This document shows positions 27,390-35,407 of a DNA stretch of 64,000 bases, in pieces (position 1 is the first letter of the stretch; every line of letters begins with the position of its first letter). This stretch comes from Desulfovibrio sp. Lineage in GTDB: Bacteria; Desulfobacterota; Desulfovibrionia; Desulfovibrionales; Desulfovibrionaceae. The notes beneath the pieces are model-generated. The model made no database searches and was not told the origin of the DNA. It saw nothing but the letters and a program-made list of their open reading frames with translations. Position numbers and translations under genes: made by a program. The stretch lies in NCBI GenBank assembly GCA_031279825.1, contig JAITHT010000081.1, positions 62,001 to 126,000 on the forward strand. The letters run 5' to 3'.

Positions 27390-28699
27390 GTCAAGCGCTT
27401 GAACCCGCTGACAGCGGGCGCCCCGTTGAGGCGAGCAAGCACATCTCCAGCCTTTTTGGCTTCAGCCAGCTTGGAAAACGCCTGACTGCAGGCCGCAAGA
27501 TAGCGGTCCACATCCGCATCTGTATGCGCGTCCATGAGGTAGCAAAGGTTAGATGCCAAAATGCCCTCTTCAAGCATGCATTGCACAAAGTACGCCTTGA
27601 AGGCAAGGAAGTCCGGCTCATCAAAGGCAAAGTGCGGCATGGCGTCCATGCCCTCGGCATGGGTGGCAAAGCCATGTGTTGCGCCCAATTCTACCCAAGA
27701 TTTTTTGATGCGCTGGCCGAGGCGAGCGAATTTTTCATGGGGGTTGCGCTGGGCATAGGCTTTCATGCACGCCAGAGCCGCTGTGGGGCCCACGCGTTCT
27801 GTCCAGTTGGTGGAAGAAATAAATGTTTTCTGCGCGGCCTGCATGACAGACGCTTTGCCAATGACGGCGGCAATGGCGTAGCCGTTGCCCAAAGCCTTGG
27901 AAAATACCGCCATGTCAGGCTGGACCTTGTGCAGAACAAGATGCGCCCCCCCCAGACAATAGCGAAAGCCAGAGGAAACTTCGTCCATAATGAGCGCCGC
28001 GCCGGTATCGTCCGCCATTTGCCTTACGGCTTCAATAAAACCGGGAGCGGGCATTTCGGAACGGACAGGTTCCATAACAATAGCGGCCAATTGTTTGCCG
28101 TGTTTGGCAACTATGGCATGAAGCTCATCCGGATGGTTGTAACGGAACGGGTAGCACGTTCCCTGAAGTCCGCGCGGCACACCTGATGGCGCGAGGCCTG
28201 GAATAAGGTGCCCGTCCAGCGCGGAGTCTTCCGCCAGGTTGGCGGACAGATACCAGTCGCTCCAGCCGTGGTAGCCGCAAAATGCCGCGACATCACGCCC
28301 GGTATGCGCTCTGGCGATGCGCACGGCAATGCTTAGCGCCTCTCCGCCACCTCGGGCATACCGCACCATGTCTGCCCAAGGGTGAACATCGCACAGAAGG
28401 TCGGCCAGTTCCACCTCTTCCGGGCAGTTGAGGGAACAGGCCACGCCGCCACGGATAGCCCGTGTGACGGCATCATCCACTTCGTCATCAGCGTAGCCCA
28501 ATACGCAGGCGCCGATGCCGCCGATAGACATGTCGAGGTATTCCCTGCCATCCAGGTCCCACACTTTCGCGCCTTTGGCCTTGCTGTAGTATCCAGGCCA
28601 AATACCAAGAGAAAACATGTCCGGGCGTTTGGACAACAGTTGCGTCATGCCGGGTATGCGCTTACGGCCTTGAGTCTGGAGCTGTATGGATTGAGACAT
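27386..28699 (-). CDS. class III aminotransferase, glutamate-1-semialdehyde aminomutase-like
   Basis: 437 residues, PLP fold type I. Typical motifs are WDLDGREYLDMSIGGIGACVLGY, GGGEALSIAVRIAR, FCGYHGWSDWYL, IMDEVSSGFR (the aspartate binds PLP) and SKALGNGYAIAAVIG with the Schiff-base lysine. Members of this type in glycan loci make amino sugars or amino acid side groups; it is not the DegT-type PseC. The start at 28699 has AAGG upstream and lies five bases after the aldo/keto reductase stop. The stop codon TAG is taken from the flanking repeat. Confidence 0.9.
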   Translation of the reverse strand: MSQSIQLQTQGRKRIPGMTQLLSKRPDMFSLGIWPGYYSKAKGAKVWDLDGREYLDMSIGGIGACVLGYADDEVDDAVTRAIRGGVACSLNCPEEVELADLLCDVHPWADMVRYARGGGEALSIAVRIARAHTGRDVAAFCGYHGWSDWYLSANLAEDSALDGHLIPGLAPSGVPRGLQGTCYPFRYNHPDELHAIVAKHGKQLAAIVMEPVRSEMPAPGFIEAVRQMADDTGAALIMDEVSSGFRYCLGGAHLVLHKVQPDMAVFSKALGNGYAIAAVIGKASVMQAAQKTFISSTNWTERVGPTAALACMKAYAQRNPHEKFARLGQRIKKSWVELGATHGFATHAEGMDAMPHFAFDEPDFLAFKAYFVQCMLEEGILASNLCYLMDAHTDADVDRYLAACSQAFSKLAEAKKAGDVLARLNGAPAVSGFKRLT

Positions 28700-28704
28700 G
28701 TCGC

Positions 28705-29598
28705 TTACCTTCGCCAAAGGGCGGGGTTGAGAAGCTCTGGAAACTGAGGGGGAAAAATGGCGTCAAGTTCCTGATATAGCGTGGTTGGAAGGGTAGCGCC
28801 CCGCACGGCAAAGTCAATATTTTGTCTTACTTGATCGGCGGTTTCAGCGCCAAAGAGGATATAGCTCTCAGGGTAGCGTTGCAACATCCAGCCCAAGGCC
28901 CCTTGAAGCGATGCGCAGCCATGTAACGCGCAAGTCTGGCGCAGTTCCGTGAGATACGGAGCCAGGGCGGAAAGTGTCGCGGGGAGTCGCTTTGGCGGCA
29001 TACCCAAGACACCCTGAAGAAAAACAGAGCGAATGTGCAGTTCTTTGCCAGTCTTGCGGGCTGCCTCAAAAATTCCGGCAGCCGCGAATCTGCGGTCGAA
29101 AAGGCTGGCGGGAATTTGCACCACGGAAAGGAGCGGGTGCTCCAGGGCCCGCAACGCAGCTTCGGGGGTATAAACAGATACCCCCAGGCGCTCAACCGCG
29201 CCTTGATCCAAAAACTCTTTCATGACCTCCCCTTGCCAATCATCAAGCAGGGGAAGTTGATCTTCACGATGGAGCATGAGGCAATAGAGTTTTTTTACAC
29301 CTAGCGTAAGCAGCGACTGCGTGATGGACGCCCGTAAGTCCGGGGCGTCAGCAGGGAGCGTGGGCGCAAGCTTGGTAATTATGCGGGCTGCTTTTGTAGC
29401 GTTGCAATGCCGCAGCGCAGTCCCCAAAATAGATTCACTGTTGCCGTAGACTTGCGCTGTGTCAAAATGCGTAATGCCGGCATCCCAGGTGGTACGGACA
29501 ATGCTGTTGGCTTCTTGCTGTTCCGGCCGGCCGGTCGTGTTGGCTATGCCGTAGGCTTGACCCAGCTGCGCTGTGCCGAGGATGAGGGGTGCGGGCAT
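28705..29598 (-). CDS. aldo/keto reductase family protein
   Basis: 297 residues, a TIM-barrel NAD(P)H reductase-like protein. The ILGTAQLGQAYGIAN start, ITHFDTAQVYGNSESILG (Asp and Tyr of the active site), ITKLAP, LMLHRED and the GAETADQVRQNI end block match the family. The active-site lysine lies in ITKLAP, and the histidine in LMLHRED. Relatives are found in pseudaminic/legionaminic and other surface sugar loci; the substrate is not known. It appears to head the leftward operon, with the truncated methyltransferase frame before it. Confidence 0.92.
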   Translation of the reverse strand: MPAPLILGTAQLGQAYGIANTTGRPEQQEANSIVRTTWDAGITHFDTAQVYGNSESILGTALRHCNATKAARIITKLAPTLPADAPDLRASITQSLLTLGVKKLYCLMLHREDQLPLLDDWQGEVMKEFLDQGAVERLGVSVYTPEAALRALEHPLLSVVQIPASLFDRRFAAAGIFEAARKTGKELHIRSVFLQGVLGMPPKRLPATLSALAPYLTELRQTCALHGCASLQGALGWMLQRYPESYILFGAETADQVRQNIDFAVRGATLPTTLYQELDAIFPPQFPELLNPALWRR

Positions 29599-29654
29599 GT
29601 CATATCCATTTTACTCGTTCCACCTTGAGAAGAGGCGGCGCGAATTCTACAGAA

Positions 29655-30014
29655 CTACTGCTTTATTGCGCTACACACCACGAACTCAAAGTATTCCGCG
29701 CGAGCACGGTATGTGCGTCCGACCAGTTCCAGGCTGCTTATGACGAAACCTTCAGACCCCAGCAGTGCCGGGGCGCTCGCCGGATCAAGAAAGCGGAATG
29801 GGTATAAGTTGCCATAATATGGCGAATTTTTCCTCTTGATGCCATCAAGGGTATATGAATCAAGCAAGGTAGCTGGAGCATGTTCGATAAATGCATCACA
29901 ATTGGTGGAAGGAGTATAGAAAAAGAGAAAACCGCCTGGCTTGAGGACGCGATAAGCTTCTCGAAGAAAAGTATGAAATTCGGATACAGCTCCTCTCCTG
30001 AACAGCGTGATAAT
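29655..30014 (-). pseudogene. 5'-truncated SAM-dependent methyltransferase remnant
   Basis: The last 119 residues of a class I methyltransferase are readable. FLREAYRVLKPGGFLFFYTPS is the post-motif III core of the Methyltransf_11 type; an open tail follows to ...EFVVCSAIKQ. The frame meets a TAG at 30015-30017, and the SAM-binding motif I is missing, so the front of the gene is lost. No suitable start exists inside the remnant: an ATG at 29867 would give a 70-residue piece without the core. The break is close to the toxin-antitoxin module. Confidence 0.6.
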
Positions 30015-30100
30015 CTACCTTAATGCAAACTATTTTTCAAGCCTGTGGGGCATAGTGTGTATAAGGAACCGCTGATTTCGATATTGAGAGCCGTGTAAAC

Positions 30101-30421
30101 CTACCGCGCTAACCGTTCCGGTAGTAATTGGGCAATATTTCGCCGTCCGTCTAAAACAGCCACAATCCACACATCCCCATCCACCACGCGATAGAAAATA
30201 CGCCAAGGATAGCACTGTAACTCACGGAACAGAGTTATCCCCGCCGACAATAGCTCCGGTGGATATTTGCCTCGCTCCGGCAGCGTATTCAATGACTGGA
30301 CGGCGGCATCCAGTTCTTCCACCAACCTTTCCGCAACCTCAAGCCCCTCCGCCCCAAGCAGATACTCAAAAATAGCGGCAATGTCGGTATCGGCCTCCGG
30401 CGCGACATGCACTTTAGCCAC
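30101..30421 (-). CDS. ParE/RelE-family toxin
   Basis: 106 residues. The fold pattern is that of the ParE/RelE superfamily: AKVHVAPEADTDIAAIFEYLLG, AERLVEELDAAVQSLNTLPERGKYPPEL, FRELQCYPWRIFYRVVDGDVWIVAVLDGRRNIAQLLPERL. ParE toxins poison gyrase; RelE toxins cleave mRNA, and the sequence does not separate the two with certainty. The start is GTG at 30421, which overlaps the antitoxin stop by eight bases, the usual translational coupling for these pairs. Confidence 0.9.
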   Translation of the reverse strand: MAKVHVAPEADTDIAAIFEYLLGAEGLEVAERLVEELDAAVQSLNTLPERGKYPPELLSAGITLFRELQCYPWRIFYRVVDGDVWIVAVLDGRRNIAQLLPERLAR

Positions 30422-30701
30422 GGCGTTCTTTCTCCTCACGGATTCTCTCCCGCAGCCGTTGGAATACCGTTTCAGCCGGGATGCCCTTGCCCTCTTCAAT
30501 ACTCTTGCTTCCCATTGAAAGGATTTTGAGCAGGGCAAGACTTTCCTGCATGTTGTCGTAATCTTTCACGCCCATAAGCACGGCGGATGCCTCGCCGTTC
30601 TGGGTAATGACCACAGGGCCGGATGTATTGACCTGCTCAAGCACCTTGCCGGTGTTGGCCTTCACATAACTGATAGGCTTAATGTCTTCGCTTAGGCGCA
30701 T
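30414..30701 (-). CDS. Phd/YefM-family antitoxin
   Basis: 95 residues. The N-terminal DNA-binding part (DIKPISYVKANTGKVLEQVNTSGPVVITQNGEASAVLM) is the Phd/YefM pattern. A charged C-terminal tail (RLRERIREEKERRG) is the likely toxin-binding part. It is transcribed first and overlaps the toxin gene by eight bases. A promoter-like -35/-10 pair and a perfect 12-bp palindrome lie upstream, as expected for autorepression. Function is inferred from family and pairing. Confidence 0.92.
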   Translation of the reverse strand: MRLSEDIKPISYVKANTGKVLEQVNTSGPVVITQNGEASAVLMGVKDYDNMQESLALLKILSMGSKSIEEGKGIPAETVFQRLRERIREEKERRG

Positions 30702-30730
30702 AATGCCTCCCGTAATTAATGCCAGGGCTA

Positions 30731-30759
30731 AATTTAGACTGAATTCAGTGCCAAGTCAA
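30731..30759 (-). promoter_or_regulatory. promoter of the toxin-antitoxin pair with palindromic operator
   Basis: On the minus strand, TTGACT (30759-30754), a 17-base spacer and TAAATT (30736-30731) fit a sigma70 promoter. In the spacer, ACTGAATTCAGT (30738-30749) is a perfect 12-bp palindrome, well placed to be the antitoxin's operator. Confidence 0.6.
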
Positions 30760-30774
30760 TCGGACAACGCGGAA

Positions 30775-31281
30775 TGCAGCTTACTGATGCGGTTGGCGTA
30801 TCACGCGCGGGCATGAATCTACGCCGAACATTCTACCGCTGTCGTATTCCCCAAAAGGAGCATCCCATGCCTGACAACGGCCCCAAAGAGCTTTTTACCA
30901 ATCTGCCGACACACGTTTCCTTTTCTCTTAATCCTCAAAAGCAAAGGCCGTGAGGGCTTTGCTGGTTCACAAGCATGGAGGGGAGCCTTATCGATGTAGA
31001 CACCCTCTGGCGCGAAACTTTTGACGCCTCAGAAGAAGAAATCGCTTTTCCCAACAGCCGCGACAAGACGCGAAGGTTCTTGTCCAGGCGTAAACTTTTT
31101 GGCCTTCCTTATTCGACGTCGCTGAAGCCGGCCTGTTTCATTGGCGCCTCCCATGGATGGGGAGAGTATAATGAAAATGCAACGTGTTGGCGATCATATA
31201 CTGGGGATTAAATCAGCGGTTCCCTAAGAGTGGGCCAACTTTGATCCTACAGCCCGCTCCGTGTAATGCGGAGAGGATTGC
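30775..31281. other. about 500-nt gap with no recognised gene
   Basis: Only small frames are present. One at 30867-30953 (+) has AAGGAG before an ATG and would encode 28 residues; one at 30975-31211 (+) has 78 codons. Neither resembles a known family. This may be debris around the toxin-antitoxin module. Confidence 0.35.
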
Positions 31282-31323
31282 AAAAAAAAAAGCGTTCACC
31301 CTTTTGTGGAAAAGGGTGAACGC
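31282..31323 (-). terminator. Rho-independent terminator after modA
   Basis: A 14-bp perfect stem (GCGTTCACCCTTTT/AAAAGGGTGAACGC) with a four-base loop. On the minus strand it is followed by about ten T, the classical intrinsic terminator. It lies about 50 bases after the modA stop. Confidence 0.9.
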
Positions 31324-31373
31324 GATACCGGCGATCCTCGGCCGGCGTGGAAATCATCCCTCAGTATGACGCG

Positions 31374-32138
31374 TTACGGTTGGCCGAATCCGTATTTGCC
31401 GAGGATCTCCCGGCCTTGCGGACCACGCACGAATTCTATGAACTTCGCGGCCTCTTCCTGGTGCGCGGAACCGGCCAGAGGGGCTATAGGGTACTTGACC
31501 GAGTTTTCCTGCCCCAGAAGCAGGGCTATGGCGACCTCGTCCTTTTTCAGCATGGCGTCTGTTCTGTAAACCACGCCGGCCTCAGCTTCCCCTCTGGATA
31601 CATAATCCAATACCTGGCGCACGTTTTCGGCCATAACCATACGATCCGCAAGCGTGTTCCATACTCCGTCCAGAGCTTTGCGCGCATAGCGTCCGGCGGG
31701 CACGGACTCCGGGTTGCCGACGGCTATTTTTTTGATCCCGGATTGGGCCAGATCTTTCGGCGTATTGATACGGATGTTCAGTGAAGACGGCACGATGACG
31801 ACAAGATCATTGACGGCGAACACTATGGGAGTGCCGGCCTTTATTTTGCCGAGGTCAACGGCCTTCTGCATCGTGGCTTCGTCCGCGCTGGCAAAAACAT
31901 CCATCGGCGCGCCCTGTTCGATTTGGCGCAGCAGCACGCCGCTGGCCGCGTAGTTGGTCTGGATCACATCCCGGGTATGTGTTTTATACGCTTTGATGAT
32001 ATCATCAAAAGCGTTGGTCAGGCTGGCGGCCGCCGCAACCAGCACATCCGCCCCCCATGCCTTTGAAGCCGCATTTACGGAAAACATAGCTACTGCGAGT
32101 ATACATGCCATACCGACTTTGCGTATACGCCTGTTCAT
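31374..32138 (-). CDS. modA: molybdate-binding periplasmic protein
   Basis: 254 residues with a Sec signal peptide (about 1-30, ending near KAWGAD). ADVLVAAAASLTNAFDDIIKAY and QTNYAASGVLLRQIEQGAPMDVFASADEATMQKA are the oxyanion-binding blocks of ModA (the AAASL serine and the SG-x-L-x-x-Q-I stretch). Later blocks GNPESVPAGRYARKAL and GEAEAGVVYRTDA also match. It is last in the leftward order modB, modC, modA. A 172-nt gap separates it from modC, so it may have its own regulation or only a long leader. A strong terminator follows. Confidence 0.95.
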   Translation of the reverse strand: MNRRIRKVGMACILAVAMFSVNAASKAWGADVLVAAAASLTNAFDDIIKAYKTHTRDVIQTNYAASGVLLRQIEQGAPMDVFASADEATMQKAVDLGKIKAGTPIVFAVNDLVVIVPSSLNIRINTPKDLAQSGIKKIAVGNPESVPAGRYARKALDGVWNTLADRMVMAENVRQVLDYVSRGEAEAGVVYRTDAMLKKDEVAIALLLGQENSVKYPIAPLAGSAHQEEAAKFIEFVRGPQGREILGKYGFGQP

Positions 32139-32310
32139 AACGGTGATAACCTCCTGTTGTTTGGATAGAGCGCCTCAGTTTGCCGAGATCCTGTATCAGA
32201 CCGTTTGTTCCGCTCAGATATGGGACCGTGGATGCCCACTCCCACACAATGTTTTACTGGAAAATGCACACCGGTGCGCTACCTGTTGTTTTGCTGTATT
32301 GCACGTGTCA

Positions 32311-33030
32311 TCAATACACTTTGTCAAGGAGTTGCTCCTCAAGACTGGTGATCGAATCCCTCGGCATCGTTTCCACGATCCTCCCGTTTTTATAGAGCAG
32401 CACTGTTTCGGCAAAAACCGCGACGTCTTCCGGATCATGAGAAATGATCATTGTCAGAGTCTCTATACCCGTGAGCAAGACGCGCAGTTCATTGCGCATC
32501 CGGCGGCGCAGCAAGGGATCCAGGGCGGAAAACGGTTCGTCTAAAAGAAGCATTTCCGGATCGGCGATCAAGGCTCTGGCCAAGGCGGTACGTTGGCGCT
32601 GACCGCCGGAGATGCTCTCCGGTTTTTGATCGGCCACAGCCCGCAATTCAAAGCGTTCAATAAAAGACTCCACTTTTACGCTATCTTTTTGCGATACCCG
32701 TCGGGAAAAAAGACCACTCAGGGCAAAAGCGATGTTTTCGCGTACACTCAAATGCGGAAATAGCGCGTAATCCTGAAACACGTATCCTATGCCGCGCCTA
32801 GCGGCCGGAACGGCAAGTTTCTTTACGGCGTTGAAAAGCGTGCGTCCTTTCAAGACGATTTTCCCGCCGTCAGGCGTTATAAGACCTGCAAGGCATTGAA
32901 AAGTAATGGATTTTCCGGATCCTGACGGCCCGAACAGTACCAGAGGCCCCTTATCGGCACGAAATTCGGCATCCAGGCGGAATTCGCCGTGTTTAGACGT
33001 AAAATGTTTTTTTATGGCGCATTCAAGCAT
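32311..33030 (-). CDS. modC: molybdate ABC transporter ATPase
   Basis: 239 residues. Walker A LFGPSGSGKSITFQC, signature SISGGQRQRTALARAL, Walker B MLLLDEPFSALDP and switch histidine IISHDPEDV are complete. A ModC of the E. coli type has a C-terminal MOP domain and about 350 residues; this one stops after the ATPase, as in shorter tungstate/molybdate transporters. Neighbours modA and modB confirm the transporter; tungstate cannot be excluded as a substrate. It lies 15 bases after modB. Confidence 0.93.
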   Translation of the reverse strand: MLECAIKKHFTSKHGEFRLDAEFRADKGPLVLFGPSGSGKSITFQCLAGLITPDGGKIVLKGRTLFNAVKKLAVPAARRGIGYVFQDYALFPHLSVRENIAFALSGLFSRRVSQKDSVKVESFIERFELRAVADQKPESISGGQRQRTALARALIADPEMLLLDEPFSALDPLLRRRMRNELRVLLTGIETLTMIISHDPEDVAVFAETVLLYKNGRIVETMPRDSITSLEEQLLDKVY

Positions 33031-33045
33031 GCCGGAGAAGAAGGT

Positions 33046-33744
33046 TTATGTTTTCGGACAGAAAAGCAGATTGGCGCTTACAAGAATGACGGCGCATATT
33101 ACGGATGCCGTCAGGGCCAGGATCGTCGCCTGCGTATCGTGCCCGCCCTGAAAGTCTGCATAGATTGCCACGGCCAGGGTCTGGGTGCGCCCGGGAATAT
33201 TGCCGGCCAACATCATGGTTGCTCCGAATTCTCCCATGCCCCTGGCAAACGACAGCAGGACGCCTGCCAATATGCCCCTGCGGGCCAGAGGCAGAGAAAT
33301 ACGCCAGAAAACCTTCCATTCCGTCGCGCCCAAAGTCCTGGCCGCTTTTTCCAGGTTGTGGTCGACTCCTGCCAGGGCTGCCTTGCAGGAGGTATACGTG
33401 AGCGGAAAGACCACCACAGTGGCCGCGATAATCACGCCGGCAGGACTGAATACCAGACTGACTCCCATGCCGGACAGCCATCCGCCGAGAAGCCCTTGCT
33501 TGCCCAGCAGCAGGATAAGATAGTACCCGATGACCGTAGGAGGCAGCACCAAGGGCAGAGTAAACAGGGCGTCCACGAACGACAGACGCCGGCGCCCGCT
33601 CCGGTTTATGAACCAAGCGGACGCCAGTCCGATAAGCAGGGAAATGGCGGCCGCCAGGAAGGAGCTTTTCATCGACAGCGCTATAGCGGTCATTCTGGGA
33701 CCGCCGGGCGCGAAAATAAGCGCGAGCGAGTCAAGCATGTCCAT
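33046..33744 (-). CDS. modB: molybdate ABC transporter permease
   Basis: 232 residues with five or six membrane segments. The cytoplasmic EAA loop for the ATPase is EKAARTLGATEWKVFWRISLPLARRGILAGVL. The GEFGATMMLAGNIPGRTQTL block is characteristic of ModB. It starts with an ATG at 33744; a second ATG at 33738 is equally possible. It is the first gene of the leftward modBCA group. The 347-base gap upstream holds a family 3 repeat and a small dyad. Confidence 0.94.
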   Translation of the reverse strand: MDMLDSLALIFAPGGPRMTAIALSMKSSFLAAAISLLIGLASAWFINRSGRRRLSFVDALFTLPLVLPPTVIGYYLILLLGKQGLLGGWLSGMGVSLVFSPAGVIIAATVVVFPLTYTSCKAALAGVDHNLEKAARTLGATEWKVFWRISLPLARRGILAGVLLSFARGMGEFGATMMLAGNIPGRTQTLAVAIYADFQGGHDTQATILALTASVICAVILVSANLLFCPKT

Positions 33745-34091
33745 GGGACGAATTGTTGCCTACATCAGGCATATGTCGTTTTTCCTAATATGTATTTATT
33801 ACAAGTGATTTCATACATAGGCCAATGGCCTGTACATGAGGATCGCTTCGCCGAAAAACGCGATTTTCGGCTTGCTCACGCCACTTGTGGCGGCGCGCCG
33901 GACTTTCGTCCGGCGTTGGAAGTCATTTCATAGTGAATAGTGAATTATGAAATGACTTCTCATGTAATGACGTGTAAAAGCGTCATTGTCGGACACTACA
34001 CGCCTGTGTTACCCTTTGTCAAGGATGAAGGGGAAAACGGCAAAAACTTCCGTACGGGTGTCCGCTCAACCGGACTCAAAGGGGGGATGGC
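33745..34091. other. gap between modB and the regulator gene, with a repeat and a dyad
   Basis: No gene. It holds family 3 repeat copy A (33846-33960) and a hairpin/dyad AATGACG...CGTCATT (33966-33987), which lies between divergent modB and the regulator and could be an operator. The AT-rich stretch 33775-33820 on the modB side is a probable promoter area. Confidence 0.45.
33846..33960 (+). repeat. dispersed structured repeat, family 3, copy A
   Basis: It carries CGCCGAAAAACGCGATTTTCGGC (hairpin), CTTGCTCACGCC, CCGGACTTTCGTCCGG (hairpin) and a final AGAAGTCATTTCA...TGAAATGACTTCT-type stem. A close copy is at 55318-55426, and a decayed one at 46410-46493. Confidence 0.85.
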
Positions 34092-35198
34092 GTGCCTGAA
34101 TCATATCCCGGCATTCGTTGCGCATTGAAGAAATATCGCCGGAACAAGGGTCTTTCCCAGGAGGAGTTGGCGTCTCTTGTCAACGTGCGCCGCCAGGCGA
34201 TTTATGACATGGAATCCGGGAAATACCTGCCCAATACGGCTGTGGCGTTGCGTCTGGCCCGTGTCCTTGGCTGCACGGTGGAAATACTCTTTGCTGAGGA
34301 GCGGCCCGCCGCTCAGGGGGCCTTGCGCCTGCTCGGCGACGCGTCATCTCCTTTTTCCAGGCTGGCGCTGGCAAAAGTGCGCGAAACGCTGGTGGGCATC
34401 CCTCTGGACGAGGACAGAGGATTGTCTTTTGAACTGCGTTCTTCCGACGGCACAGTAAGCGGCGATAGGCAAGGGATTACGCTTCTGCCGGGAGCGGATC
34501 CGGAAAAAAACATCCTGATTTTAGGGTGCGATCCCGCTCTTTCCCTGTTGCGCGAGCATACGTCGCGTTTTGCCGCCGGATTGCGCGCGCATGCCATGTT
34601 CGCCTCCAGCGGCCGGGCTTTGCGGGTTCTGTCGGAAGGAGCCTCCCATGTCGCCGGCATCCATTTCCACAGCGACGGAAACGACGACGCCAATATGGCC
34701 GCCGTACGGGCGTATCTGCCGGGAGTTCCCTGCATTCTTGTCGCCTTTTCGCGGCAGGAGGAGGGTTTGATGGTAGCCGCCGGCAATCCGCTCGGCATAC
34801 GGGGAGTGGAGGATCTTGCCCGTCCGGACCTGCGTTTTGCCGGCCGCGAGCAGGGGGCGGCGTTACGCGCTCTGCTGGACGCTTTGCTTACGCGGCAGAA
34901 CATTCCTTCCGACATGGTGCACGGACGCCTGAGAGAGGTCCGCTCGCATTGCGAAGGGGCTTTTCATGTGGCCTGTAATGCGGCGGACGCCGCCACCGGC
35001 TTGCGCGTCATCGCAAAATCCTTCGGCCTTGACTTTATCCCCCTGGCCGTGACTTCTTACGATCTGGCTATTCCCAAGGATATCACGGCCCATCCGGGTG
35101 TGGACGCATTGCTTAATGTGTTGCAATCAGGAGAATTGCGGCGCGAATTGCAGTCCTTGCCCGGCTATGACGTCTCCGAGACCGGCGCGGTGAGTTGA
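34092..35198 (+). CDS. HTH regulator with periplasmic-binding-like domain, likely molybdate-responsive
   Basis: 368 residues. The N-terminal XRE-type helix-turn-helix (about 8-62; LKKYRRNKGLSQEELASLVNVRRQAIYDMESGKYLPNTAVALRLARVLG) binds DNA. The rest is a PBP-like domain (PF12727 type: SSDGTVSGDRQ, LVAFSRQEEGLMVAAGNPLGIRGVEDL, FAGREQGAALRALLDALL). Proteins of this plan are often encoded beside molybdate or tungstate uptake genes. It sits divergent to modBCA and upstream of the FmdE and nap genes, so sensing molybdate, or a molybdenum cofactor product, is the best guess. The GTG start has GGGGG upstream. Confidence 0.85.
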   Translation: MPESYPGIRCALKKYRRNKGLSQEELASLVNVRRQAIYDMESGKYLPNTAVALRLARVLGCTVEILFAEERPAAQGALRLLGDASSPFSRLALAKVRETLVGIPLDEDRGLSFELRSSDGTVSGDRQGITLLPGADPEKNILILGCDPALSLLREHTSRFAAGLRAHAMFASSGRALRVLSEGASHVAGIHFHSDGNDDANMAAVRAYLPGVPCILVAFSRQEEGLMVAAGNPLGIRGVEDLARPDLRFAGREQGAALRALLDALLTRQNIPSDMVHGRLREVRSHCEGAFHVACNAADAATGLRVIAKSFGLDFIPLAVTSYDLAIPKDITAHPGVDALLNVLQSGELRRELQSLPGYDVSETGAVS

Positions 35199-35407
35199 CG
35201 CTTCCCGCCGACCTGCATCGCGACACGCCCGGCAGGCCGCTCTCCCCCCTGTCATGGCTGAAAAATACACTTGTGCCTGAAGATTAATACGTATATAAAG
35301 AAGATGACTTCCTAAAAATCAATTGACTATACTTCCTATATAGTTACAGGCGGAGCTTTTCACAGGCGAATTATCCACTTGATTATCTGCGCAACGGGGA
35401 TGTCTCC

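Noticed and set aside
30975-31211. 78-codon frame in the toxin-antitoxin to modA gap
   Set aside because: No ribosome binding site and no recognisable domain; listed only as gap content.
35199-35407. Molybdenum-cofactor riboswitch upstream of the FmdE-nap region
   Set aside because: No recognisable conserved core; only a short ACTATA/TATAGT dyad near 35320-35345 is seen.
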